DNA from: Bacillus vallismortis
GTDB lineage: Bacteria; Bacillota; Bacilli; Bacillales; Bacillaceae
Reading direction: 5' to 3'
DNA length: 64,000 nt
Assembly: GCF_004116955.1 (NCBI RefSeq)
Contig: NZ_CP026362.1
Coordinates: 1,404,501-1,468,500 of the forward strand
The notes beneath the pieces were generated by a model. The model saw nothing but the letters and a program-made list of their open reading frames with translations. It did not search any database and had not been told where the DNA came from. This document shows positions 1 to 8,395 of the stretch, one piece after another (the first letter of the stretch is position 1; the number at the start of each line of letters is the position of its first letter). The position numbers were made by a program, and so were the translations under genes.

Positions 1-30
1 TCTTTCAAACCAGATGATTGAGCTTTAAAA

Positions 31-45
31 TGATAATGATTCTCA
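31..45 (+). promoter_or_regulatory. Putative Fur box upstream of exlX
   Basis: TGATAATGATTCTCA matches the 7-1-7 Fur motif TGATAATNATTATCA at 14 of 15 positions. It lies 28 bp before the exlX start codon, where a bound repressor would cover the promoter or early transcript. Iron regulation of exlX is therefore inferred from the motif; no promoter can be placed because the window begins just upstream. Confidence 0.6.
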
Positions 46-73
46 TTTAAAGCCTGGATTGAGGAGGACATGC

Positions 74-772
74 ATGAAAAAGAATATCAGTGCTATTGTC
101 GGTGTGGTTTTATTGATGCTCATTTGTTTTTCCCCGCAAGCTTCGGCAGCATATGACGATCTGCATGAGGGGTATGCAACGTATACAGGATCGGGTTATT
201 CAGGAGGGGCTTTCCTGCTGGATCCCATTCCTTCTGATATGGAGATTGCTGCAATCAATCCGGCAGACCTCAACTACGGGGGAGTGAAAGCGGCACTTGC
301 AGGCTCGTATTTGGAAGTCGAAGGGCCAAAAGGAAAAACCATTGTCTACGTTACCGACCTGTATCCTGAAGGCGCTCGGGGAGCTCTCGACCTGTCACCT
401 AATGCTTTCCGTAAAATCGGCAATATGAAAGATGGAAAAATCAATATCAAATGGCGTGTTGTCAAAGCTCCAATCACAGGACATTTCACGTACAAGATTA
501 AAGAAGGCAGCAGCAGGTGGTGGGCGGCAATCCAAGTCAGAAATCACAAGTATCCGGTTATGAAAATGGAATATGCTAAGGATGGAAAGTGGATCAACAT
601 GGAAAAAATGGACTATAACCATTTTGTCAGCACCAATCTAGGGACAGGCTCTCTCACAGTCAGAATCACTGACATCCGCGGGAAAGTCGTGAAAGACACC
701 ATTCCGAAGCTGCCTGAAAGCGGAACGTCCAATGCATATACAGTGCCGGGCCATGTACAGTTTCCTGAATAA
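74..772 (+). CDS. exlX: Secreted bacterial expansin EXLX1 (YoaJ)
   Basis: This 232-residue protein is the bacterial expansin, a non-hydrolytic secreted protein that loosens plant cell walls and binds cellulose and peptidoglycan. A Sec signal peptide is visible (KK, then a hydrophobic run, ending ASA-A near residue 26). The double-psi beta-barrel domain follows, with the T-Y-T-G-S-G segment and the conserved acidic residues of VTDLYPEGARGALDLS, where the family has its key Asp. The C-terminal carbohydrate-binding domain (about residues 130-232) contains the aromatic SSRWWAAIQVRNH surface. The start at 74 is preceded by GAGGAGG at 6 nt spacing. An earlier in-frame start at 59 lacks a ribosome site and would spoil the signal peptide. 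A Fur-like box lies upstream and a terminator follows. Confidence 0.95.
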   Translation: MKKNISAIVGVVLLMLICFSPQASAAYDDLHEGYATYTGSGYSGGAFLLDPIPSDMEIAAINPADLNYGGVKAALAGSYLEVEGPKGKTIVYVTDLYPEGARGALDLSPNAFRKIGNMKDGKINIKWRVVKAPITGHFTYKIKEGSSRWWAAIQVRNHKYPVMKMEYAKDGKWINMEKMDYNHFVSTNLGTGSLTVRITDIRGKVVKDTIPKLPESGTSNAYTVPGHVQFPE

Positions 773-781
773 AAAGCACGA

Positions 782-810
782 AACAGCGGATCTTATCCCG
801 CTGTTTTTTT
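782..810 (+). terminator. Rho-independent terminator after exlX
   Basis: Stem AACAGCGG / CCGCTGTT followed by a T run, 10 bp after the exlX stop codon. The decayed yoaI converges on it from the other strand. Confidence 0.85.
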
Positions 811-817
811 ATTTTCC

Positions 818-1489
818 CTATGAATCGTATGAATCATCAATATGTGCATATAAAAATTCTTTAATCATGTTTACTTGCTCCTGCTTCGGATACGTGCTAT
901 ACAGTCTGCTTGAAATCCGTATAGGATCTCCATAAAAGTATCTTTCGTAGTGAGTTTGTCTTGTTCCGAATGAACTCATGGTTAAATCCCATGCCAAACG
1001 AAAAATTCTAACCCGTTCTCAGCATTTGTATTGGTTGCTTGGAGGTATTGACCAAGATCTTCCCGGATCGCTGAATCAAACCCTTTTTCTGTCGGCAGCG
1101 TCACCATTCCGCTAGCGCCAATTCGTTGAATGATTTCAGTCAGCCGCGGATATAAAGTAGGAATGATCGTACTGATGACTTGCAGCGGAATCAAACTGGG
1201 CCGCATATAACCGTATTCATCTAACTGGGCATCATGTTCTGACTTGTCAATGAGTGCCTTCATGCTTTCCAATCCTACAATGGTTTCAGAGAGTTTTTCT
1301 TGAATATGCTGATATTCAGAAACATTAATCGTGTCGATCAAGAGCTGCGCGACTCCTAATAGAAATTCTATTTTGATCATTTGCCTAATGGCGACCTGAT
1401 GAAAGGTAAAGGCGTGAAAGATCGTACCATATTTCGTTTTCTAGTTTATTCAATCGGTCAATGAATTCTTTTCCATTGATGATCCCCAT
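818..1489 (-). pseudogene. yoaI: yoaI remnant (4-hydroxyphenylacetate-3-monooxygenase-like), internally deleted
   Basis: This is the wreck of a flavin-dependent HpaB-type hydroxylase gene, about 483 codons when intact. Reading the minus strand, the start MGIINGKEFIDRLNKLENEIWYD (written here as its first 23 residues at 1489-1421) runs abruptly, out of frame, into the C-terminal region beginning FHAFTFHQVAIRQMIKIEF. So roughly 315 codons are missing at about 1420. A second lesion near 1005, a one-base loss in a T run, moves the frame from ENGLEFF into RLAWDLTMSSFG, which continues to a stop at 818. The middle piece alone is open from 1380 to 982 but is only a fragment. A ribosome site AAGGAG still precedes the start. 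The gene cannot give an active enzyme. Confidence 0.85.
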
Positions 1490-1805
1490 TTGACGTTTCG
1501 CTCCTTCAAATAGCTGTGTGTTGTCATTATATTTTTGAAATTACAGCCTGTTCAGCCAATTTCAGATAGGAAAAGCCTTTTTTAGTATAGAAGCAGCGAA
1601 AAAGGAACCATTTGAATACCTAGGTGTCTTGCGCGTTTTTTTGCCATGCCCGCAGGTGTGAAAAATTGGATTTTTCACTGAGATGATAGCACTATAAACT
1701 TCATCAAACATGTCGATATTAGTGACAGGGGTTTAAGCGAATGATGACTGAAACACTTGAACATATTTTTTCAACTATTACATCGTGCAGAAAGGGAATC
1801 GACAT
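1490..1805. other. Intergenic stretch between yoaI remnant and yoaH
   Basis: It holds the former yoaI leader and the yoaH upstream region. A perfect 8-bp inverted repeat (GTGAAAAA / TTTTTCAC, loop TTGGA) lies at 1658-1678, and a sigma-D-like promoter at 1695-1719. A 20-codon minus-strand reading frame starting MAKKRARHL is present but has no supporting ribosome site. No further gene is seen. Confidence 0.5.
1695..1719 (+). promoter_or_regulatory. Probable sigma-D promoter of yoaH
   Basis: TAAA at 1695-1698 and GTCGATAT at 1712-1719 resemble the flagellar sigma factor pattern TAAA-N14/15-GCCGATAT. The spacer here is 13, slightly short. A chemoreceptor gene directly downstream makes sigma-D control plausible. 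Confidence 0.5.
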
Positions 1806-3491
1806 ATGAATGTGAAAACAAAATTGCTGGGGATTATATCGATATTAGTGATTTCAATCTTTGGAATTGGAGGTGCCTCCGTTTTTATGATTTCTTCTAC
1901 TGTGAAAAAAAATGAAGAACTTAAAGACAAAATGGAATTCCAAAAAGAAATGAAACACATCCAATATCGTTTGGCCGGTTTATCAAATGATGAAAGAGGC
2001 TTTCTGATTAACGGAGACAAAGAATATGACGAGGGAATGCAGGAAAAAGCAGACGATGTCTTAAAGAGCCTTGATCGGATCAATGACTTGATTGATAAAG
2101 AGAATGATCAATCAAATATCGAAGACATTAAGTCAAGTTTCACTCAATATAGAGCTTTAAATCAGCAAGTAGTAAAAGCCTACTATTCGGATCCTAAAAA
2201 AGCAGAAACCATCCATTTTGGAGAAGAAAGAACGTTAAGAAAAGAAGTTGTAGATCCAGCTGTCAATAAGCTGTCTGACCGCTTGGATCAAGAGGTGGAG
2301 GCTCTAAAAGGAGAAATACGAGACAATGGGGAAAAGAGTCAATGGTTCATCAGCATTGTTACAGGGGTATCAATCATATTAGGCATTGTTTTAAGTTTAT
2401 TGCTGTTAAAGTCCATTATGGTGCCATTGAGAAGCTTGAATAAGCAGCTTGAGGAAATTGCTCACGGAGACGCTGATTTAACGAAAAAAGTCATTGTAAA
2501 AAATAAAGACGAATTTGGACAGCTTGCTCAATCTTTCAATTCTTTTACCCAATCATTAACTCAAATTGTAAGGCAGATCAGCAGTTCATCTGAGCAAGTC
2601 GCCGCATCTTCTGAAGAATTATCGGCAAGCGCGGAGGAATCAAAATCAACTTCTGAACATATTTCCGGAGCCATGCAGATGGCTGCCGACAGTAATGCAA
2701 AACAAAGCTCAATGACAGAAAAAAGTGCGGAATCCATTACTGAATTATTAGACAGTATTTCATCCGTTGCTTCAAATACGGGTAATATAGCGGATCTTTC
2801 TTCTTCAATGAGAGATAAAGCTGAAATAGGGTCGAAATCCGTCAACAAAATGTTAGAGCAGATGAAATTTATAGATACATCTGTGGATTCAGCCGGAAAT
2901 GGTTTGCAGGCATTGGTTTCGAGCTCAGCGGAAATCAGTGATATTTCTTCATTGATCACAAATATTTCCGAGCAGACAAATCTGTTAGCGCTGAATGCCG
3001 CGATCGAGGCGGCTAGAGCAGGAGAGCAAGGGAAAGGATTTGCTGTAGTGGCAGAAGAAGTTCGGAAATTGGCCGATGAAACAAATAAATCTGCAAAACA
3101 CATTCAATCAGTGGTAACAACTATCCAAAATGAATCAGTTGAGACGGTGAATAACATTAAGGTTGTTCAAGAAAATGTGAGCTCGGGTATTATGCTTTCT
3201 CAAGAGACAACAGGGAATTTTAATGAAATACTGAACCTTGTGGAACAGGTCACTTCTCAAATACAAGAAGTGGCAGCGGCAACACAGCAGCTTACATCAG
3301 GCGTTGAAGTGATTCAGCAGACAGTACATACATTAGCCGCTGGCACAAAAGAAACATCAGCACATACAGAAGCCGTGGCAAAATCATCACAAGAACAGCT
3401 CAATTCAATGGAGGAAATCTCCTATGCTGCAGAATCTCTATCCCAGTTGGCGGAAGAACTTCAAACCGTCATTAATCGTTTTAAATATTAA
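1806..3491 (+). CDS. yoaH: Methyl-accepting chemotaxis protein YoaH
   Basis: This 561-residue transmembrane chemoreceptor passes ligand signals to CheA/CheW. A first membrane segment spans about residues 8-30. The extracytoplasmic part, to about 180, is helical and contains a CHASE3-like DERGFLING segment. A second membrane helix (about 183-205) is followed by a HAMP domain to about 260. The cytoplasmic coiled-coil signalling domain fills the rest, with the invariant hairpin tip [19 protein letters not shown] and flanking methylation helices rich in Glu/Gln/Ala. The ATG at 1806 is chosen over an in-frame start at 1785 because it gives the normal N-terminus directly before the membrane helix. 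The gene is monocistronic, with a sigma-D-like promoter and its own terminator. The ligand is unknown. Confidence 0.93.
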   Translation: MNVKTKLLGIISILVISIFGIGGASVFMISSTVKKNEELKDKMEFQKEMKHIQYRLAGLSNDERGFLINGDKEYDEGMQEKADDVLKSLDRINDLIDKENDQSNIEDIKSSFTQYRALNQQVVKAYYSDPKKAETIHFGEERTLRKEVVDPAVNKLSDRLDQEVEALKGEIRDNGEKSQWFISIVTGVSIILGIVLSLLLLKSIMVPLRSLNKQLEEIAHGDADLTKKVIVKNKDEFGQLAQSFNSFTQSLTQIVRQISSSSEQVAASSEELSASAEESKSTSEHISGAMQMAADSNAKQSSMTEKSAESITELLDSISSVASNTGNIADLSSSMRDKAEIGSKSVNKMLEQMKFIDTSVDSAGNGLQALVSSSAEISDISSLITNISEQTNLLALNAAIEAARAGEQGKGFAVVAEEVRKLADETNKSAKHIQSVVTTIQNESVETVNNIKVVQENVSSGIMLSQETTGNFNEILNLVEQVTSQIQEVAAATQQLTSGVEVIQQTVHTLAAGTKETSAHTEAVAKSSQEQLNSMEEISYAAESLSQLAEELQTVINRFKY

Positions 3492-3508
3492 TAAGGCTGC
3501 ATTTTTAA

Positions 3509-3535
3509 CCCCATCTAATCCGGTGGGGTTTTTCC
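3509..3535 (+). terminator. Terminator after yoaH
   Basis: Stem AACCCCA / TGGGGTT with TTTTT on the plus strand, 18 bp after the yoaH stop. Confidence 0.8.
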
Positions 3536-3555
3536 TGCTTTGCAGTGTTTGTTTC

Positions 3556-3600
3556 TAAAAAAACGGAACTAACTTGCTTCTTTTAAGTTAGCCCCGTTGA
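3556..3600 (-). terminator. Terminator after the YozQ-like gene
   Basis: On the minus strand an imperfect 12-bp stem (two mismatches, AAAAGAAG-type loop) runs into a run of seven T just after the stop at 3605. Confidence 0.7.
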
Positions 3601-3604
3601 ATGA

Positions 3605-3898
3605 CTAATCAAAATTTTGATCAATAGTCCCTTCAAAATAGTCATCGCTGACTTGTTCATGAGTTTCAGCCAATCCTTTTTCCAATTGCGTCGTTCCTTT
3701 ATAATCAGAAGGTTCGAAATATCTGCCAGCGACATCCGTGTTGTCAGTTATGTTTTCTTTCTTATGAGTTTGATTTTCAGCCTTTGTATGTTCCGCCTGA
3801 CCATTTTCATTTAAAGACTGCTGAAAATCGTATTCCTTGTCAATTGAAGAAAATCTTTTGTAGTCATCCGGTCTGTCTGCTCCATTTTTTCGAGTCAT
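3605..3898 (-). CDS. yozQ: DUF4025-type small hydrophilic protein (YozQ-like)
   Basis: A 97-residue, strongly charged, soluble protein. Its C-terminal half, AGRYFEPSDYKGTTQLEKGLAETHEQVSDDYFEGTID, is given here only by its key blocks: GRYF-x-x-x-DYK, then LE-x-GLA-x-THEQVSD-x-Y-x-EGT. I recognise this as the DUF4025 signature of Bacillus YozQ-like proteins. No catalytic residues, membrane segment or signal are seen. A GGAG ribosome site lies 9 nt before the ATG. A second tiny gene (3957-4079) is immediately upstream on the same strand with 58 bp between, so they may be co-transcribed. Function is unknown. The gene name rests on memory of the locus and is less certain than the family. Confidence 0.75.
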   Translation of the reverse strand: MTRKNGADRPDDYKRFSSIDKEYDFQQSLNENGQAEHTKAENQTHKKENITDNTDVAGRYFEPSDYKGTTQLEKGLAETHEQVSDDYFEGTIDQNFD

Positions 3899-3956
3899 TT
3901 TTACTCACTCCAGACTATTGAAATTTACTGTGTCAGATATGGGAATAAGGCAAAAC

Positions 3957-4079
3957 TTATTTCGTTCTTTTAGGATCAGAATCATGTTTTTTAGGGTTAT
4001 CTGCTTTGAAAGCTGTTTCAGTCTCATGGTCATTTCTTATTTGCTCAATACTTGAATTTTGAATTCCTTTTTTACTCAA
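3957..4079 (-). CDS. 40-residue hydrophilic small protein, UUG start
   Basis: A 40-codon frame on the minus strand starts with TTG and is preceded by AAAGGGGTGA at 6 nt spacing, an excellent Bacillus ribosome site that settles the start. The peptide begins MSKKGIQNSSIEQIRNDH and ends DSDPKRTK. It is charged, has no hydrophobic stretch or cysteine, and is probably disordered or helical. It precedes the DUF4025 gene in the same direction. I do not recognise a family. Its composition recalls the small hydrophilic proteins made in sporulating or stressed Bacillus, but that is only an analogy. Confidence 0.6.
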   Translation of the reverse strand: MSKKGIQNSSIEQIRNDHETETAFKADNPKKHDSDPKRTK

Positions 4080-4574
4080 TTGGTGTCACCCCTTTACGAA
4101 AAGTGTTGAATATCAACTCTTCTTATTCTGTCTGTTAGGCAGGGATTCATTCGCATTATTTTGTTAATTGTGCAATCCGATCGTATTAATTGATAAGGAA
4201 AACCGACATTTTTGAAACTTTCGTTCGTACATTACGGATTTGAAGAGGCTGTATATAGAGCTGAGATTTTGAAAAGTCTGTATGTATAGATGAGAGCGAT
4301 TGATCTTATCATAAAGGGAGGGAACTGAAGAGGGGATATGCTTTAATAAGGAAAGTGCACAAAAAATGAATTTATGTTTCAAAACGCAAACAGATTGAAG
4401 GGTTTGTCTGCCTTATGGAACTCAAAACAGATACCGTTTAGGACATTTTGACAGAAAACAAAATGGAATACAACGTTTGTGTTGCGGCAACACCATGTGT
4501 TTTTACAAATTTACGTAAATGAAAAGTCACTAAGAAGAGCGTCACTAATGAATACGCTCTTCTCGGAGTTTGCT
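4080..4574. other. 495-bp intergenic stretch with no convincing gene
   Basis: No reading frame here has a usable ribosome site. A 72-codon minus-strand frame (4164-4382) begins with TTG and lacks one. An inverted repeat, AGAAGAGCGT at 4533-4542 and ACGCTCTTCT at 4554-4563, sits just past the yoaF stop and may end yoaF transcription, although its T run is weak. In the 168 layout I recall another small gene hereabouts; I see no trace of it. Confidence 0.4.
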
Positions 4575-4868
4575 TTATTCACCCAGATGTTTCTCAACTA
4601 ATGTGAATGTCCATTCTTTTAACAGATGTTTTTGCACATACCTTTTTCCGTTTATTTCAATGTAAGGCAGGTCTTTCATCTCCCCGGCTAATTGTTTTGC
4701 CTCTGCTGTCGTTATTCCTAAAAAATATCCGATGTAATAGTGAATATCTCGTTCTTTTATTAACAAGGTATCACTTTTTTCATATGCTTTTGGATGATTC
4801 ATTTGCTTTACGCCTTCACCGATAAAATATCCAGCCAAAGCAATACCGATTCCTAAAAAAACGTCCAT
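4575..4868 (-). CDS. yoaF: YoaF, small membrane-anchored protein of unknown function
   Basis: A 97-residue protein with one N-terminal hydrophobic segment (residues 2-18, VFLGIGIALAGYFIGEG). A soluble part follows, with RDIHYYIGYFLGITTAEAKQL looking helical and the C-terminus IEINGKRYVQKHLLKEW suggesting a small DNA-binding-like or winged fold. The second of two nearby ATGs (4868) is chosen, because GGAGG lies 7 nt before it and only 1 nt before the first. It is tail-to-head with yoaE upstream on the same strand but separated by a terminator, so it is probably transcribed alone. No function can be assigned. Confidence 0.75.
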   Translation of the reverse strand: MDVFLGIGIALAGYFIGEGVKQMNHPKAYEKSDTLLIKERDIHYYIGYFLGITTAEAKQLAGEMKDLPYIEINGKRYVQKHLLKEWTFTLVEKHLGE

Positions 4869-4936
4869 GTGCATGCCTCCATTTTGTGATGTTAGGTTAT
4901 ACGAGCTTGGCCTGCTCCAAGTTTCATTTTCTAACC

Positions 4937-4972
4937 AAAAAAACGCCAGAATGTGCTCTGGCAGTTTTCTTT
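4937..4972 (-). terminator. Terminator after yoaE
   Basis: On the minus strand the stem CTGCCAGA / TCTGGCG-type is followed by TTTTTTT, directly after the yoaE stop at 4973. Confidence 0.8.
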
Positions 4973-7015
4973 TTACGCCTTTTCGATCTGCACCCGGCCT
5001 GAAAAAAAGGTAGCGCCGCCGCCCATATCGGATAAGCGGTCTGGAGTGAGCGCGTTTACAAGCTGTTTTTTCCCTGGTTCATCGGCCCATAATCCTTGAC
5101 TGACTACAACACCCGGCAGCACTTGTTCTCCGACTGCAGCGGCCAGCTCGCATTCTCCTCGGCTGTTCCAAATTCGTACAGCGTCTCCATCAACGATTCC
5201 GTATTCTTCAGCATCTATTGTGTTGATAAAGAGTTTTGGCGTTTTTTCAAGCTTGATGTGTTTCGGATTGTTGGAAAATGTTGAGTTTAAGAAATTATGA
5301 TTTGGCCCCGGAACATACATAAACGGAAGGTCGTCATCGTTTGCAAGAGGCGTATGTGCCGGAAGAGCAGGGAAACCGTCTTGCTTCATTTTTTGTGAAT
5401 ACAATTCTATTTTTCCGCTTGGAGTCGGGAGTTTACCCGGAAACAGCGGTTTTTCGCGTTTCGCTTTCATAAAGGAATGCGTACTTAGTGAGTCATAATC
5501 AATCTCCGCCAAATACGGGTTATCTGGATGGTCAAGCGCCTGGCGGATTAATTCTTCATCAGAATCTTTGAGCCCCTGGTCTGTGAAGCCCATTGCTTCA
5601 GCCAGTAATCGGAACACCTCGGTGTTAGACTTGCTTTCTCCATATCTCTCAATCACCGGTTGTTGAAGCTGAATATAATGGTGCCAGTAGGAGGTATAAA
5701 AATCAGTATTTTCAAAAGCGGATGTCGCAGGCAGTACGATGTCCGCATATGCAGCCGTTTCTGTTAAAAACAAATCATGAACAACAGTAAACAGGTCTTC
5801 CCGCAGCAAGCCCTTTCTGACTTTGGTCGCTTCTGGCGCGACAACGGCCGGGTTCGTCCCGTAAATAAAAAGGGAACGGATCGGCGGATCTGTTTCCAAA
5901 AGCACTTTGCCAAGCTGATTCATATTAAATGATCTTGGTGTGCGCCCCTTTAGTAAGTCAGGCCGCTGCAAGGCATTCGTGTTATATGCTAAAATTCCGC
6001 TGTTATGCTTAATTGCGCCGCCTCCTTTGCGCAGCCATTGGCCGGTGATGGCTGGAAGACAGGCAATCGTCCGTACGATCATCCCGCCGTTATCATGATG
6101 CTGGAGCCCGTTTCCGATTCTGATAAAAGAAGGGGAGGTGTCGCCGTACATTCTTGCCAGCTGGTATATATCGTCGGTGCTGACACCGGTGATCCGCGAT
6201 ACCTTATCCGGATCATACTGTTTCACGTGTTCACGGAGCTCTTCATAGCCGACTGTGTATTCAGACAGAAAGGCTTCATCATGAAGATTCTCTTTAAATA
6301 AAATGTGCATGATGCCTAGGGCAAGTGCGCTGTCGGTTCCGGGTTTTATGGGAATAAACCAATCTGCGAGACGCCCTGTCTGGTTTTTATGCACATCAAT
6401 GACGACAATTTTGGCACCTTGTTTTCGCGCTTTTTGAGCGATTGTAATTTGGTGCATATTTGTGCTGACCGCATTAATTCCCCAAAATATAAATAGTTTT
6501 GTATGAATGGTTTCCTCAGGATCGGTTCCTGCGCTAATGCCCATTGTATATTTGTAGCCCTCAGATCCCGCTTTGCTGCAAATTGTCCGTTCAAGCTGGC
6601 TTGAGCCCAGACGATAAAAGAAGCGGCGGTCCACTCCTTCAGCTGTTAATTTCCCCATATTTCCGTAAAAACTGTATGGAAGTATGCTTTCAGCGCCATC
6701 TTCATCAATCAGCTGTTTCCAGCGTGCGGTGATGGTATCGATCGCCTCTTCCCAAGAGATCGGTTCAAATATCGCTTGTCCTTTTGGGCCAGTCCTTTTG
6801 AGCGGTGTCGTCAGCCGCTTTTCATCATAGATGCGCTCCGTCATGTTTCGGACTTTGTTGCATATGTTACCGGCTGTGACAGGATGGTCAGGATCACCTT
6901 GCACTTTCACTATTTTTCCATCTTTTTTATGTATTAGCAATCCGCACTGATCCGGGCAGTCCAGCGAGCAAACCGATTTAAAAATGCCGTTTTGTTGTGT
7001 GGCAAATGATTTCAT
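4973..7015 (-). CDS. yoaE: Molybdopterin-dependent oxidoreductase YoaE (formate dehydrogenase-like)
   Basis: A 680-residue cytoplasmic enzyme of the DMSO reductase / formate dehydrogenase family. The N-terminal Fe4S4 domain has the cysteine pattern C-x3-C-x3-C (SVCSLDCPDQCG) and a distal NICNK cysteine. Molybdopterin-binding blocks follow: FWGINAVSTNMHQ, KPGTDSALALGIMH, GNGLQHHDNGG and FIYGTNPAVVAPEA. The C-terminal molydopterin dinucleotide domain contains PNHNFLNSTFSNN. No twin-arginine signal is present, so it is cytoplasmic, and no electron-transfer subunit lies nearby. The start at 7015 has AGAGAGG upstream at 9 nt; a longer frame to 7105 has no ribosome site and would run into the divergent yoaD promoter. 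Substrate unknown. It faces the SAM-riboswitch operon yoaDCB, so joint function is possible but unproven. Confidence 0.88.
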   Translation of the reverse strand: MKSFATQQNGIFKSVCSLDCPDQCGLLIHKKDGKIVKVQGDPDHPVTAGNICNKVRNMTERIYDEKRLTTPLKRTGPKGQAIFEPISWEEAIDTITARWKQLIDEDGAESILPYSFYGNMGKLTAEGVDRRFFYRLGSSQLERTICSKAGSEGYKYTMGISAGTDPEETIHTKLFIFWGINAVSTNMHQITIAQKARKQGAKIVVIDVHKNQTGRLADWFIPIKPGTDSALALGIMHILFKENLHDEAFLSEYTVGYEELREHVKQYDPDKVSRITGVSTDDIYQLARMYGDTSPSFIRIGNGLQHHDNGGMIVRTIACLPAITGQWLRKGGGAIKHNSGILAYNTNALQRPDLLKGRTPRSFNMNQLGKVLLETDPPIRSLFIYGTNPAVVAPEATKVRKGLLREDLFTVVHDLFLTETAAYADIVLPATSAFENTDFYTSYWHHYIQLQQPVIERYGESKSNTEVFRLLAEAMGFTDQGLKDSDEELIRQALDHPDNPYLAEIDYDSLSTHSFMKAKREKPLFPGKLPTPSGKIELYSQKMKQDGFPALPAHTPLANDDDLPFMYVPGPNHNFLNSTFSNNPKHIKLEKTPKLFINTIDAEEYGIVDGDAVRIWNSRGECELAAAVGEQVLPGVVVSQGLWADEPGKKQLVNALTPDRLSDMGGGATFFSGRVQIEKA

Positions 7016-7095
7016 GGCCCAGTACCTCTCTCTAGTTAAATATTTTGTAAGAATTATAACATTTCCGATGATAACGTCAATTCTGAAAAAAGAGA

Positions 7096-7124
7096 TTGAC
7101 AACAATCTGAGACTTCTTTATGAT
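7096..7124 (+). promoter_or_regulatory. Sigma-A promoter of yoaDCB
   Basis: TTGACA (7096-7101), 17 bp, TATGAT (7119-7124): a near-consensus vegetative promoter about 40 bp before the riboswitch aptamer. Confidence 0.85.
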
Positions 7125-7162
7125 AAACGTATTCTTTATTCTGAAAATTACATACTCAACAT

Positions 7163-7341
7163 TTTCTATCCAGAGAGGTGGAGGGACTGGCCCTATGAAA
7201 CCTCGGCAACATTATTGTGCCAATTCCAGCAAGCGTCAGCTTGAAAGATAGGAAAGCAAGGTTTATACCGGCGTCTGTCTCTAAACAGGGCATGCGCTTA
7301 TACATGAATCTCTTTCCATCTTCGGGAAGAGATTTTTTTTT
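7163..7341 (+). ncRNA. SAM-I (S-box) riboswitch with terminator, leader of yoaDCB
   Basis: The leader shows the S-box core: P1 strand TTTTCTATC, then CAGAGAGGTGGAGGGA, CTGGCCC, ATGAAACCTCGGCAAC, and the closing P1 strand GATAGGAAA at 7247-7255. An intrinsic terminator follows at 7307-7341 (stem AATCTCTTTCC / GGGAAGAGATT plus T run). SAM binding favours the terminator, so the operon would be expressed when SAM, and hence methionine or sulfur supply, is low. It lies between a strong promoter and yoaD. Confidence 0.95.
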
Positions 7342-7375
7342 ATGAAAAAATATGATGAAAAGGATGTTTTGCACC

Positions 7376-8395
7376 ATGACGGTTTTGGTTACAGCACCGT
7401 ACAACAAAGAAGGACGAAAAGAGCTTGAAAACTTGTTCGGCTCGGTTGCTTATCACTCTTGGAAGGAACAAGGCCGGGCATACCGGGAAGATGAACTCAT
7501 TCAGCTACTAAAAGAAACACATGCGATAGGATTGATTACTGAGCTTGACCACGTATCAGAAAGCGTATTTGCATCTGTTCCAGAACTTTCATTTGTGGGC
7601 GTATGCAGAGGCATGCCCTCCAATGTGGACGTGGCCGCAGCGTCAAAAAGGGGCATACCCGTTTTCTATACACCCGGGCGGAATGCACAAGCTGTTGCTG
7701 AAATGTTTATCGGCAATGTGATTTCCTTTCTCCGTCATACCAGCGCCTCTAATCAATGGCTGAAGGATGGAAAATGGGACAGCGATTACTTGCAGGCCTA
7801 TGTCAAATTCAAAGGGAATGAATTAACGGGGAAAACGGTCGGCATGGTTGGGTTCGGCGCGGTTGGGCAAAGGATTGCAAAACTGCTGACTGCGTTTGAC
7901 TGTAACATAAAGTATTACGATCCATACGTGCAAGACGATCATCCTCACTATGAAAACGTATCTCTTAAAACGGTGTTTTCAGACAGTGATATCGTTTCAG
8001 TCCATCTGCCTCGTACCGAGGAAACACTGGGACTTATTGATCGGACGTATTTTGATCTGATGAAAGAGAGTGCGATTTTCATCAATACGTCAAGAGCAGT
8101 TGTGGTAAACCGTGAGGATCTTTTATCTGCATTAAAAGAACATAACATCAGAGGAGCGATTTTGGACGTTTTTTATCATGAACCTCCAGAGGAATCAGAT
8201 TACGAATTTATTTCATTGCCTAATGTTCTGGCAACACCGCATCTCGCTGGAGCAACTTTTGAAGTGGAGGATCATCATGTGACGATCCTGAATGATGCCC
8301 TCAAAAAGTGGCAGGCTGAAAAAACTCTTCATCTTCCAACACTATATAACAAAGAAGTACTAAAAACAGAGGGAAAAGAAAGGAGGGCAACGTAA
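7376..8395 (+). CDS. yoaD: YoaD, D-3-phosphoglycerate dehydrogenase-like 2-hydroxyacid dehydrogenase
   Basis: An approximately 339-residue NAD-dependent D-2-hydroxyacid dehydrogenase. The Rossmann motif GFGAVGQR lies near residue 160. The catalytic Arg is in NTSRAVVVN, and the catalytic His in TPHLAGAT follows the EPPEE segment. There is no C-terminal ACT or ASB domain, so it is unlikely to be the main serine-pathway enzyme. The start is uncertain: in-frame ATGs occur at 7352, 7355, 7364 and 7376. I prefer 7376 because AAAAGGA precedes it and the family usually starts just before the first strand (TVLVTAPY); 7352 would add eight residues. The stop TAATG overlaps the yoaC start. Control is by the SAM riboswitch. 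The true substrate is unknown. Confidence 0.85.
   Translation: MTVLVTAPYNKEGRKELENLFGSVAYHSWKEQGRAYREDELIQLLKETHAIGLITELDHVSESVFASVPELSFVGVCRGMPSNVDVAAASKRGIPVFYTPGRNAQAVAEMFIGNVISFLRHTSASNQWLKDGKWDSDYLQAYVKFKGNELTGKTVGMVGFGAVGQRIAKLLTAFDCNIKYYDPYVQDDHPHYENVSLKTVFSDSDIVSVHLPRTEETLGLIDRTYFDLMKESAIFINTSRAVVVNREDLLSALKEHNIRGAILDVFYHEPPEESDYEFISLPNVLATPHLAGATFEVEDHHVTILNDALKKWQAEKTLHLPTLYNKEVLKTEGKERRAT

Noticed and set aside
395-622. Antisense frame inside exlX, and similar long antisense frames inside yoaH, yoaC, gltA, ggt
   Set aside because: Each lies opposite a gene with clear protein motifs and shows no ribosome site of its own; typical shadows of codon bias.
982-1380. 132-codon minus-strand frame as an independent gene
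   Set aside because: It is the C-terminal part of the deleted yoaI; homology continues upstream and downstream in other frames.
4164-4382. 72-codon minus-strand frame in the yozQ-yoaF gap
   Set aside because: It would start with TTG and has no ribosome site, no family features and no terminator.
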